From contig NC_092583.1 in NCBI RefSeq assembly GCF_037975245.1, positions 3,342,764-3,406,763 on the forward strand: a stretch of DNA of 64,000 bases. Direction: 5' to 3'. The notes under the pieces are model-generated. The model searched no databases. It worked only from the letters and a program-made list of their open reading frames with translations, and was not told the origin of the DNA. The number at the start of each line of letters is the position of its first letter. Positions within the stretch are counted from its first letter, which is position 1. The stretch comes from Apostichopus japonicus. Taxonomy: Eukaryota; Echinodermata; Holothuroidea; Aspidochirotida; Stichopodidae. This document shows positions 26,831 to 39,640 of the stretch, one piece after another. The position numbers were made by a program, and so were the translations under genes.

Positions 26831-29800
26831 TTTTTGGGCTCTTTAATCACAATATATATATCCAGTAACGTGAGATGGGCTGTAAAACGAAATGGTTAAT
26901 CCAACCATAAATGTTTAATTTGATCTCAATCCTCGGTTATATGCTTACGGCTCGATTGGCTAATGCATTGCTAAATCTTGCCTACAACTTGGAAATCTTT
27001 ATTACTCAGCACCTGCAGTGTAGTAACATCTATAGCGGCCGGTTTACAGTTTTTTTTTCTGCCTCAGATCGGAACAAGATTATTGTTATACGAATAACAA
27101 AACTACCACACATGCGTGGGAATAATTATTATACTGGCTGCGATTTGTCTTTTCTTCAGTAAGGTGATTGACGTCACAAACATGTTTGAAGTTTCCCAAT
27201 GAAATGTGAGGTTGTGATCCCGGTATGAGATGAGGGCCAAATAAATTCTATCTTATAGGAGAGACGTCAAGTTTCATTCGAAAAGAAAATCCAGATTTGA
27301 AAGGTTTCTATCTGAAATTTGGTAAACTTGCCAGTATTCCTTTTGATGGTGTCTCCAATGCGAATAAAGTACCTATGTAAAAGGTGATAATCGTACGAGG
27401 TCTTGAAAAAAAATATATATGTTTGAATTATTTTGCTAAACAAAAATCCATTTTGAAATCTTGAAACTCAGTCCTCCGGTAGGAGCTTCTAAACTAGTTG
27501 TGTGTCAAGTTGACAAAAGGTATCTTTCTGTTATCATTTCTGCATACTTGCCACCAATTGTTGTGATGATAACATTGAAGCCATGACGAGTCAAAGGTCA
27601 AGTTATCCGTACGGTAAACTCAAAGAGAATCCGCAAAGATTTATCTTTGATATCACGAACGAGCTTAAACGGTATACAACAGTGATAAGACGGGATAAGA
27701 AACAATAAGGTAATGCCAATAATAATAAACAACAAGAGGTCTGAGGCCAAAGACCAAGTCAGAACTTAGATCGAGGGTTTCAAAGTTGGAGTAGATTACA
27801 ATGGTATATACAGTGGTTATCTGATACATCCAGCCTATGATTGTGAAACAATGCGTACATTAGAACAATGGTGGTAAGCACTCTTAGAAATGGGTAAAAC
27901 CAATATACTAGATAGGTTAATAGTTGATTGATATCGGTGATGGGTACAGTTGGGTGTACTCAGGGCAGAGGGGGGGGGGTTGCCCCACCCATCGCCAGTG
28001 GAGGAATAGTTCATTCGAGGGAGGGAGGGAGGGGGGATGGTTCATTAAGGGGTGTTTAATATTCAGTCGAGGTCAAATGAGACCACACCTCCAGAGTTGC
28101 ACACTCCCCTTGTTCAACCCACACACAAAAATTTAAAGAGTTTCTCTTTAGCACAACCTTGCGCTTAGATCTAAATTTATTGTCTAAATACGCCTGGGAA
28201 TGTACCAGTTGATGTCTGTTTGTTTTCTTGGGGGAAGACCCCCAGGCCCCTCGCGGGGGAGACGGGTGCACAATTGTTGGCTGATGTCCATCCTGGGTGA
28301 GGGGGGAGGGGGATGGAGGGAGGGTCTGAGATATATTGGTTGGGTAAGGGGGCTAAGTGGCAATATCATTTCCATCATTTTAACTAGTACAAGTCTTAAT
28401 GTTACCAGTGTATAACACTTTGTTTGCACCTGTTATAAAATGTAAACCATTTGGAATAAAGTCTGAAAAATTAGGGGGAGGGGGAAGGGAATTGGGGCTA
28501 TGGCCCTACTGAGAGGTAACTTGAATATATTCATGAGTGACCTTGCTGAAGTCATGTATAAACACACAGAACAAAGCCAGCTCATATTGATTTACAAAAC
28601 ATGATTCATAATATTCTGTTCTTCATCGATCCACCTTGCGTTCTAAAGGGAAAGCCTCCGAGTTCAGCTACATTACCTTTCAGGAGGGGGGGGGGGAGGA
28701 GGATGGATCCCGATGCCCCTCCATACGCTCTCAAAAATGATGTGAAACAGGTCTCTGTCGTATGTCGTATGTGTGTCGTATAGTTGAGCCACTAAAAATG
28801 TATGCGGATTAAAATAAAAGCAAAAACACAAAGGACAATAAGAAAATAAGAACACATTTTGTTGTTGTTTTTTTTTCTTAAAAATCTATTTCTTCTGCTT
28901 CACTAAAGTGGACAAACTGTCTCCAGAAAAAAAAAATTAGTGGAGAATAATAACTAGAGAAATATTTACAGTACTGATGCACACTGGAATGTATGGCACA
29001 GACAAATAAAATAAGAGAGAGCGAAAAAGGCCATTCTAAAGTGACAAAGAGGTAATTTTGTAAAAAGAATTAACGCTAGATAGATCTAGCTATCAATTCC
29101 AGTGGTCCTTCTAGCTTGTGTTATTCCCTACATATGAAATGGTGCAATCTACCCATATATTGTACTAACTGTATACATATATATATAAATACATGAGGTA
29201 TGTTTTGAGATCTACTAAACACGCTTGGGTATCCAATCACTTTCCAACCATCGGAAAGAATAAAAGGTACCGTTTATGATAACAGTTTATTATAATCATA
29301 TACAAAATTTATGAAGTACCAAGATAACAGATTTTACAAGAACAATGGGGTATTTGATGTGATTAGGCATTTTTTAGAGGATAACGAAGAAAAGCTCTGA
29401 AAGAATTTCATGGGTTGGCATTTATAAGGGAGGTGAAAAGTTTGGCAGGAAATTGCAAATATTTTCCCAACAATTCAAGAAACTCTTTGTAATGACTCAA
29501 GTCTTCATGAACTGTGACTGAATACCCAAAAATTACGAAATGACTTTGTTCTTAAAGCAAATATCACGGCTGATCAATAAAACAATTTCACTCCTCGAAA
29601 TTACTGTACAAGATTTCACAATGGGACACTCCAGCGTGTTTAACAGGGGGGAGCTGTCATACCGGTCCTAACGTGCATTATCCCTACTGTTTAACGATCT
29701 CCGAACTGAGAGAAATCGATAGAACTGATACAACAGCCCCCTCGGTTGACTTTAAGCGCGGCTGGAAATCCCCATTCCACAGCAGTGTTTGCCATTAAAT

Positions 29801-30924
29801 ATGGTTAATTTTTTGGTGCTACTGGCTACTGAAACCTCATGATAATGCAAAATTTTTACCATAAGAAGTGAATTTTTTTCAAAGGGTGAAAAAGAATTTC
29901 TCTTCTTTTTTGTTGTTGTTGAAACAGTCAAATTTGCATTTCTCATGTCATTAAATTATTGATGAAATAGTGACCAAGCCATGAGTTGCACCTAGCTCTC
30001 CGATCAATTTTCGATGAAATGATCTAGAAAGATGCCTTAGTCTGATCGTGAGCAATCTTAAATATGAGTAATTTCATACTCCTTGGGTTTGTTTGAAACA
30101 AAAATTCGAAAAAAAACTGACAAACTTGAACCGCAACAAGTAACTTTATCACCAGTATCACAAAGATGATAACTAATGCACGTTTTTGCTCTTGGTATCG
30201 TCATATCATCCAGTGATTAAGATCATTATCAGGTGATGGGTGGTCATAAACAGTAAAGAGTTTATGAATAGTTTACACAATGAACATAAAGATTAAAGAT
30301 GGTTATCACCGTTCTGGTCCTGCATCCACCTTGCATTGAATTAATGTGATCATATCCAACTCGAAAAATCCATTCCTATTAGCACGTAGGCCAAACAAGG
30401 GTAACAATTTCTTATGATTATGAGATAAACATAAACTATATTAAATCAAGTTTATATATTTCGAAACCATTAAGGTGTAAAATGACAGGTTGCTCGGATG
30501 TAAAAGAAAAAGTGCCAAATTTTCAATGCTCTTTGACCATTCTTGAGTAACAAAGTTGAACCATTACCAAGAATACTACACTTTTAATGAGTTCACGAAA
30601 ATATAAACAGCAATCCTTTGTTCTTTTAGTTCTTGTTGGTCACGATTTATATTTAAACAATGTTACAATAGAAAGACTAAACAATAGACGTTAGTTAATT
30701 ATTGTCCCACAGCATTTGGTCGCACTGCTTTGCTCTTAAACAATTATTCTAGAATGTATTTGCAGTGTTATGACCCCATCTGTTCTTGTACAGATCATAT
30801 CTGGGGCTTATTTGCACGCTTAAACTACCCTTAGAACGACTTTGTGGATTTTGTAATGCAGTCGTAGCTCTAATAATCCCTTTGTTTTCATGCTCAACCA
30901 GACATCTCAACCTTTATTCTAATT
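26831..30924. other. No gene seen
   Basis: G-rich patches near 27969, 28021, 28300 and 28688; otherwise AT-rich without supported exons. Confidence 0.55.
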
Positions 30925-31400
30925 ATCACTGAATAATGCAGTGGAGATATTGTAATTAGGAGTTCTTATGAATATTCAAATAAGATGGCAACTGATCAAA
31001 CTAAGAGACCCAAAGATACTTTTTCACCAAATAAACATTCATTATCGAGTGTTTAATGTCACGTCCATCAACCAGATTTCATCAATGAATAATGCAGTGA
31101 GAGATATTGTAATTAGGAGTCTATGAATATTCAAATAAGATTGCAACTGATCAAACTAAGAGACCCAAAGATACTTTTTCACCAAATAAACATTCATTAT
31201 CGAGTGTTTAATATGTCACGTCCATCATACAGATTTCATCACTGAATAATGCAGTGGGAGATATTGTAATTAGGAGTCTATGAATATTCAAATATGATTG
31301 CAACTGATCAAACTAAGAGACCCAAAGATACTCTTTTTCACCAAATAAACATTCAGTATCGAGTGTATAATGATGTCACGTCCATCATACAGATTTCATC
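30925..31400. repeat. 156-157 bp tandem repeat, three copies
   Basis: GAATAATGCAGTG starts copies at 30931, 31087 and 31244. Each copy continues with GAGATATTGTAATTAGGAG, ACTAAGAGACCCAAAGATAC and TCGAGTGT...CACGTCCATCA, ending in AGATTTCATC. Copies are nearly identical, with small indels, implying recent duplication. Confidence 0.95.
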
Positions 31401-34400
31401 TTTGAGAGACCTTTCCATATTGGTCTTAATCACATGCAAAGAGAGAGCAAAATACATATCAAAATTTGGAAAATTATCCTCAATAAAAAAGGGGAAAAAA
31501 AGGAGGGTGCTTATGATACATACCAACACACAAATTATAATCAAATTTGTAAAAAATTAGAATCAGAAGTACCTACAAATGTTCCTGCAGATGGACAGAA
31601 TTTGAGAGATACTGCCCAAGGGATTTTGCTGTATAAAAGGGTAAAAATGTGGACCTCAAAGATTATTAACACATAGCATGATCTATATCAAGACGAAACT
31701 GCACACTCAGTCATTGCTGATACACATATATATGCCTTGAGAAAAGAGCTAGGCTAGTAAATTTCCATATAAACTATATGTTAGGCAACGTGTATATCCA
31801 TGACTTGGCAAACCTGACTACACCTTTTTCAAAATTGGATCCAGTAGAAGTATGAGAAAATAGCAAAGAGAAAAATTATACAGATAAAGAAGTAGTTAAT
31901 CTCCATTCCAGTGTACAATGTACAACAACAATAACAACAATTTGAACAAATAAATTGAAACCCTAAAAGACTAGCCTTGTCACTATCAAATATTGCTTAA
32001 GACAGGGTTAACACCACTTAACACTTTGTGTCATTACCATGTCGAACTCGTCCGTACAAGTTATCGTACACAATATGTTACAACGTATCTCGACATATTT
32101 ACATCCAAAATAAATTAAGAAGTTGCTTCGGGAAGCAATGAATACAATATTTACACACAGGAGAGACGAAAAAAAAACATAGAGAAAAATTGAAGATTAA
32201 AAAAAAAAAATGGTTTCACCTGAAAAGATAACACAAGAAGGAAATAAGAAACACATGTATGTAACAATTAGCACTTGACTGGAAAAATGAAAAAAAAAAA
32301 CAATTAAGAAAGAATGGCTTGATTGCTACGACAACAAACATTGAAACATAAAAAATACAGGAAAATACTTCAAAATAGCCTCATGAAGAATACTTTTCTA
32401 AGTTATTAATGCAAATTTGTACAAGTTGTATTTAAAAAAAAAAAAAAATCAGGAAATTTTCCTTGTTATGCACTAACGAATACCTTTGTTTTTAGTTGGT
32501 CCATGAGCTGGACATTTCAAACCACATTACCTTTAACAACAATCAGGCACATAATGTTACATTATAAACCGGGGTTTATTTTGGACAATTGTCCTGAAAA
32601 AAAATATATGTATGTGGAGGTGATACCTGTTTTGTTTAAACCCTGACGTCCTTATGAGGTGGACAATTTTTCCGTAAGTCCCAATTATGAACACAGTAGT
32701 AATGGACTGTTTTCTTTTGTACACAATTTTTTACAATCAATTTGTGGATTTTTTGCAAAACTTGTTTGTATTTTTTTCAACTTTTTTCTTTTTCTAATTA
32801 GAGGACGACGTGGTATCAAATATCATATTCATAGTTCTTCAGGCACTACTTATCATCAAATCTATTAATGACAAAGATACCAAGGACATAGCATTTGTTG
32901 ATGAAAATAAAATGCTTTTATAACATTTTTCATATACCAGGGTGAGAATAATATCATTAGCAATTTGGGTCAGACATACATTTTACTCAGTTCTTTGCTA
33001 TGAACAGTTAGCAAAAGTTGGTTTCTTTCAAAAAATTAAATTAAAAAAAAAAAAATCTCAATTAACCCTTTTGCACCTGATACCAACTTTCCATGCAAAG
33101 TTGGTTTTAATATTCAGTTCTCAATTAGGTTAGTTTTAGTTCTTGTAAAGTTTCTGCAAAAACAGAACAATATTCTACAAATATCATTTTGCCTATTTTA
33201 ATAGATAAATAAAAAAAGAAGACCAAACGTAAAAAGGTTAATCTTACTTTAGACTTTGTAAAAATGATAAGAAAAACAGAATTGAAACAGGTCTAAATGT
33301 GACACTCTGGAGCAAAACTGGATGAAAGAGGAATTATTATTATTATTATTTCTTTTTTGGGAAGCACAGTCTGAGAACTGATTGTTGTGAGACAGTCTCG
33401 GCAGTTAAGTCGCAGGTATTTTCCAAATAACTACAAAACCAACCGTACAAACTGGCAGTGAGATTATTTCATTTTAGAAGAATGAAATCTGGAGAATGAG
33501 ATCCTCATTCTTTTGTTTTTTTCCATATCACCCTTGCGTCTCTGTTGTTCCGAACACTTAAGACTGTCCAAGTGTGTATTGGTTTTTGTGAGCCACGCAA
33601 AAAGTATTTAAAAATTTAAATAAGTGGCCTGTCCACAGAACAGAATCTTATATATCAGATTATCGGATGAAAAGTTAGAAAATTTTGTTCCTTTACTGAC
33701 AGTACGAAGAGCTTTGAAGCAGGACAAAGTCCAGACAGTATAGAGTGGTATTTGCAATAAGGAAGTCGTCCAGATTGGCTGAGTGAGAAGACGAACAAAT
33801 GAATATTTTCTTCCCCACAATACTGTTTAGTTATTTGTAATTACCCTAGTCTAAACATTTTTTTTATATTATTTTGTACTAAACTTTGCAATTTTTTTTC
33901 ATTGCACCTGCATTTCAAAATTTACTTCAAAAGCTTCTAATTAACAAATTGAGCTAACTGATGACAACTTCGTAAGCCACGTTTCTTAATTGAAATAATA
34001 AATAATAAGCACAAAATGCAAAAAATAAGCAAGAATTATACAAACACCCTAAAGAAAATGAAATCTTGCAAATTTTCATAAATTTTTTGTGATATCGAAT
34101 AATGAAGAAGATTTATTTTTCTTCTTTGGTCAGAACTTCTTGGAAAGAACTCTTTTCCTCAATATTTAAGAGTTTTATGATTATGTTTTTAAAAAAACGC
34201 TTTTCATTTACGTAATAAATTAAGTGAACAATGAATTGTACAGTATCTTGACTATAACCATTTCCCCTAAAATCAGAACACTTTCAAAAAGCTTAATACA
34301 AAATGAATACAGCTGTGTAAATTTAAGAACCACATTTTAGTGTCAACAAATGTAACATTTTTCACTCCAAGCAGGAAAAAAAAAATTGTATTTCTTTAGA

Positions 34401-37400
34401 AAATATATGGGATGTGAAATTTTCGTATGAATGTTTTGTTTATAAATTAGAATTGATATGAATTGAAGTTAATATCCACAGAGCCAGAGGTAATCTTACA
34501 TATTCATGACAAAAAATGGATTGATATGATTACAGAGTTGCTTGAACGACTTGGTGTGTCATTTCTGTGGAGTATAGGTACCAGAGAATGTAAAAGTTTA
34601 ACCAAATTTCTCTCAACGAAATTGGATTTCTCTCATTACGGGTGGAACAAATCTGGAAATTTTTTGGAATATTCTCAAATTGCAGCATTCTTGTCTACTA
34701 ATATAAACTGCTGTCTGACCATAACAATATTAAATATACCTGATAAATATTTAAAAATTCACAAACATGATTACCATTTTTTTGAAATCAAATTAGTTCA
34801 TACTGCAGTATAATACCTACAATAATAGTTCCAGCTTTTTTGTGAATCTCTCTGTCACATTTCAACGATTAAGTACAAACATAGTACACATTAAGGTGTT
34901 AATTTTTTTTTACCTTTTTTTTTACTTTTTTATATATCAACCCTTTGTTCTAGTCACAGAATTATTAACAAATTTAAAAGAGAGGCTAAGTAGCGCTAAA
35001 AATGTCTCTCGCGATTTATGATGTATAAGAATAAACATTTCTTTGGAACGTCTACAAATTGGACAAAAGGTCACTTTTTATTCTTCTACAATTGTGAATT
35101 CTTAATAAAGCACACAATTTTTCACACTGTGTTTCAAATTCAATTCTTTTTACAAATATTTTGAACAATTCTATAGTAACATTAAAGGTTGACAGGGAAA
35201 AATAGAAAAAATGGTCCATTATTCAAACAACAAAGTCGTCACGTCAGTTGGAAGATGTTTTGGAAAGTACACGGTGCAAAGTAGAAGTTGAAAAAGAAAT
35301 CACACCTTTCTTTGCCGTATCTGTTCTTGATTTAGCATTATCTGTGGTAGCTGATAGACGAGTTTATAAAGGTATCACATGTTAATGGGAAAACAGTATT
35401 TCTGGTTACCTTTGAGAATTATGCAAAATGACCTTTTCAAAGACAACTTTGAAGCATATTGAAGGATTGTTGTTTTATACATAAATAGAAAAAGAAAAAA
35501 ACTTTGTAATGGGAGAAAATTGCAAAGCTTTTGAAACCAATGTCCAAAGAATTTTTCTGCTTTTACAAAAAGAGATTTGCCAGATATTTTTTTAGTTATT
35601 TTGAAGAACTTAATCAGAATAGATTAATCAGTTAGAAAAATTGAAAAGATTCAAATATGATCATTACTTTTGATCTGTTGAGAAATTTAAATATTTTGCG
35701 TTTGATGCACAATTTCTGGTATTTAACATAATTATTTAACATAATTCGTCTCACATTACTCTAAACAAGGCCTTTCATTATTCAAATTTTGTCACTATGA
35801 CTCTGATCGATAAAACCGAAATGCAGAAATCAAATTTCTGCAAAATTCCTCTTTTTTGTCACCATAAATTGGCTAGGCAAGCTAATGCTCTGTGTTGTTG
35901 CTTTGGAAATGGATTTTATTTTATTATCATCCAGGATAAAAGGAAAAAAAAACTCATCAATTATTACTGCAAATAACTGAGCACGTCTGAGCCACGAATA
36001 AATTTGTTAATTTTAGTAAGAACAGGATGCTATTAGGATTCAAGGACAACAAGCTTGGTCAACTACGATTGGTGAAATGATTTCTTTATCTCTTTCCCTT
36101 TCTCTTCGTTTTAAGCAGCTGTTTGATAAGAGAAGGATCTATTATTTATATCCTAATGATGTATTAGCGAGATACAAAAATACTCCCCGGATATTTTAGG
36201 GATCAAACATAAACATAAGTTACGACTGACACGCAATAGTGTCATAATAAGACACAAATCTATTAATGTTCGACCCTCATTCTATATTTTGGGAAACTTC
36301 GTGATCTGTATGGGATGAATGGGTTTAAGGCTGACAAAATTGTACTGGTTATTGTTTGTTTATTTACAAGTAAGAACATGCTACCACAGATAACAATGCC
36401 TGTTCTACTTAGCAAGCAACGTTCTTTCCTTTAAATCAAGGAAGCAAAGTTTAACCAACACAAGACTTCTCTAATGACTAAATCAAAACTCTTTGATAAC
36501 TCTATGATTCATAATTCCTTGAACTGAATTCTCACAGCCAAGTTTGTTTTCATGAAAAATTGAAGTCTTTAGCTGGTATACAAAATAAACAAACCATCCT
36601 GAAGATAGATACATGTTTAATACTACTTTGGTTCAATGATTCAACACAGCCTTCTGTGTTTGACAGCTGCTTCGGGGAGCACACCTACGGTGACTAAACC
36701 TCGCTAAAAACGAGCGTTACGACCTGGAATTACGTAAAGTACACAAAAAGATTATTGATAAAGCTGCATGCTATCTCCTTCTAATTATTAATACATTTTC
36801 CCCACAAACGTAATAAATATTCATGACTCTACAGAGACACTGTTAAATATTCATGTCTCAACTGCACAATCACGTACCACATCACGATAAATATATACGG
36901 AGTCGTGTGTGGCATGTCTCTACATATTCAAATAAATGCAATATTTTTTTTCATTTTTTTCATTATCGCTTTATACCAAAATCACCCCTGCCGATTACCG
37001 GTACATACAGAAAAATAAGTATTGCACCTTTCAAACAAACAGAAATAAGTTAGTAGAAAAAAAGGGGGAAAAAAGAGAGAGAAATGGTGATTGAGGATGG
37101 TTGTTCTAAAACTAAATGTATACAATGGATCAAAGACTGTTTCTGAGTGGCTAGTTCTATTACTATTGAATATTCATTCATTCTTTCCTGAAGTACAGAA
37201 AAAAAAAAGACTCAACATGAGGTAATTTGCAAGTACATTGTGCTTCCATATGACAGAGGAAACAGGAATAAAAGAAAAATACAATAATCAGTCAAATAAA
37301 GCACTGCCTTCAATGCTTATTACCCCACCCCCACCCTTCCCCCACCCCAATCCAGACTAAAGACTGGTTCAAAAAGTGGAGTGATTTAGTCAAACAAAAT

Positions 37401-38869
37401 ATTAACCGTGCTTAAAAAAAATAAAAATACCCTCTTAGTAGTAAAGTACTGGTAGTAAGTTCTGTTGCCAAACAAGCTTTGCCCTCTTAAAAGTCATATT
37501 TCGTTCTAGACCATAATATTTTGGCAGAGTATATTTGAAGGATAGAGCTTCATACCACTTTCGGGTTTCATTGAACACTTGCTAAATGAAATTTCAAGCA
37601 GAAATATCTGCACCCTACAGGAAGGGGGAGGGGAGTGGGGCCCACATTCTTCCGAATCCCGACAATGTTCTCACTAGTGATTTTCACATGAGAATGGTGC
37701 TACCACAGATGGCACTTTCAACAGAACTGAATATTTGCTCAACTCCCATTCCCCCCCTCCCCTCCAGGAAGCAGGAGTCAGACCACATCACTAATATAGT
37801 ACCACACAGTCTCCTATAACAAGCTCTACCAACAATAGAGGACCAAAATTTACACTCAACAATTTCAAAATCCTATTAAAACCATGGCTGAGTGAAAAAT
37901 TATGGCATGTAGAACTGCTCCTCCTAAAAAAATGCTAACTTCAAAATGCTATGCCATTCATAGGACTAAAAAATAAAGGGCTCCTGAATTAGATATTTCT
38001 CACATCTGGAGCTGGGATAATGGAAACCTTAATATTTACATAGTGACCTTCTATCATCGGAAATGTCCATTTAATCTAGCCTTCATCGTGTTTGCTATAA
38101 GCTGACAAAAACTTCCCCTTGGGGTTTCACCAATCTCATTCATTCGATTAATAGGTATCACTTGGTGAACGTCTCGATCAATGTTGAACATTCAGTGACC
38201 ATTATACAACTTTCTAGCATATTTGAAAGCTATACCGAAGAACCAGTGAAGTAACGGTGATAAATACTTCTATACTTTGAAAGGAAAAAAAAAAAATCGT
38301 AAAAACGTTTCCCTCGGTCAAACAATTTTTCTTTCTTGACAATCCCTTTGCTTTTTCCTAGTCTTTTTCCAAAACATTCTTGAAAGTGTTTATGACTTAC
38401 ATGATCGACTTTAAAAAAGGCCTTAAAACTGATGTCATAATGACATCACGATAAATGGATGAATGGTTTTGTTTTTAGGAGTGAATATCATATAATTACT
38501 CACTATGATGAATACGAAATAGCAGCATACGAAAATAATTTTCAATATGAAAATATTTGATCTTCTTTTCCTTCACCAAGTTTCTCTCTTTGCCTAATTA
38601 AAAAGTGGCAATTTTTTACAAACACAAGTTTTAAAATCCCCATTGAAGTACACAAAATACAAAGTGAAGTATCGCGCAAATGTCACACTCTCGTTTTAAC
38701 TTGTTCAACATGACAATAAAGATTTTCCTCAATCGTAAAATGGTACATATTTTTGATCTCTTGGTCTCTTCAATTTAAATATTCCAACTCCCTCTGAGAA
38801 ACGCACAAATTAGTCATTCAGATTGACCTAACTATAAATAAGCCTGATTGATGTCTATGTCTGAGTTAC
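31401..38869. other. AT-rich tract without recognised gene
   Basis: Very AT-rich with frequent short A or T runs and few G/C runs until about 37320. Several open frames (for example 116 codons at 34463-34813) lack recognisable features. It may be a long untranslated region or simple intergenic DNA. Confidence 0.5.
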
Positions 38870-39300
38870 GTCATAATGCAATACCCGATGCCCCCCTGGG
38901 CATTACTGTTAGAGGCATAACTGTGCCTCAGCCATGCGAGGGGGGCACAGCGGTTATTTATTTTGAAAGGGACACGCTTTGGGTAGGAAATATTGCACAT
39001 GACCTTTAGATGGGAACACCCGTGCATTACTTTGAAAGAGGCACACTGGGTATTATATCGAAAGGTGAATGCTGGGTGTAATCTTGGGAAGGGCACACTA
39101 TGTGTTACCCATTGTTGGGGGGGGGGGGGGTGAATGCTAGGCATTCAGCTGAGTTGTGAACACTAAAAAAAAATTAGTTGTGTGGGGGTGGAGGGATATA
39201 CTCTGTATACTTAAAATAGGGCATAATGGACATAACCTTGAGAGGGGCACATTTGGGCACCACCTTAAAAGGGGGGGGCACATGGAACATCACCAGAGGG
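38870..39300. repeat. Degenerate G-rich tandem array
   Basis: Repeated variants of CTTTGAAAGAGGCACAC / TTGGGAAGGGCACAC / CCTTGAGAGGGGCACAT recur every 25-40 bases through this interval, with a G13 tract at about 39117-39130. It is downstream of the MPND end and non-coding. Confidence 0.6.
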
Positions 39301-39547
39301 AGAGAAACAACACCTACTGTCACTCCATAACAACACTACATATTTTAGCACACCATATCACCGACCGCAACTCGTAACGGCTCAACTCGAACGCCGTGTT
39401 TGGTAAGATATACAGTTGACATAGGCAAGACAGGTTAAAAAAAAAAATTGAATCACAGACTTAACAACCACAAAACAGCCATGGGAAAGGCAATAATTTG
39501 AATACCTGAATTGTGTCAAGAAGTGTCAAAACACTTGGCTCTTTTTT

Positions 39548-39553
39548 TTTATT
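39548..39553 (-). promoter_or_regulatory. Candidate MPND polyadenylation signal (AATAAA)
   Basis: AATAAA reads on the minus strand about 90 bases past the MPND stop codon (39643-39641). It is followed by a T-rich plus-strand run. This would give a short 3'UTR of roughly 110 bases. Position and motif are the only support. Confidence 0.4.
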
Positions 39554-39640
39554 CTTTTCTGGATTTTTTAGATTGGTCCTTCCCGTTTTAAGGTATTGGT
39601 CGATTGTCACTGTCATCGTCGTCTCGGGCAGATGCTTCGA

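Noticed and set aside
34463-34813. 116-codon plus-strand open frame
   Set aside because: It lies in very AT-rich DNA with Ile/Leu/Phe/Asn-biased composition and no recognised motif; chance is sufficient.
36640-36800. Slightly GC-richer patch with a short plus frame (NERYDLELRKVHKK)
   Set aside because: Only about 38 codons between stops, with no splice context or recognised similarity.
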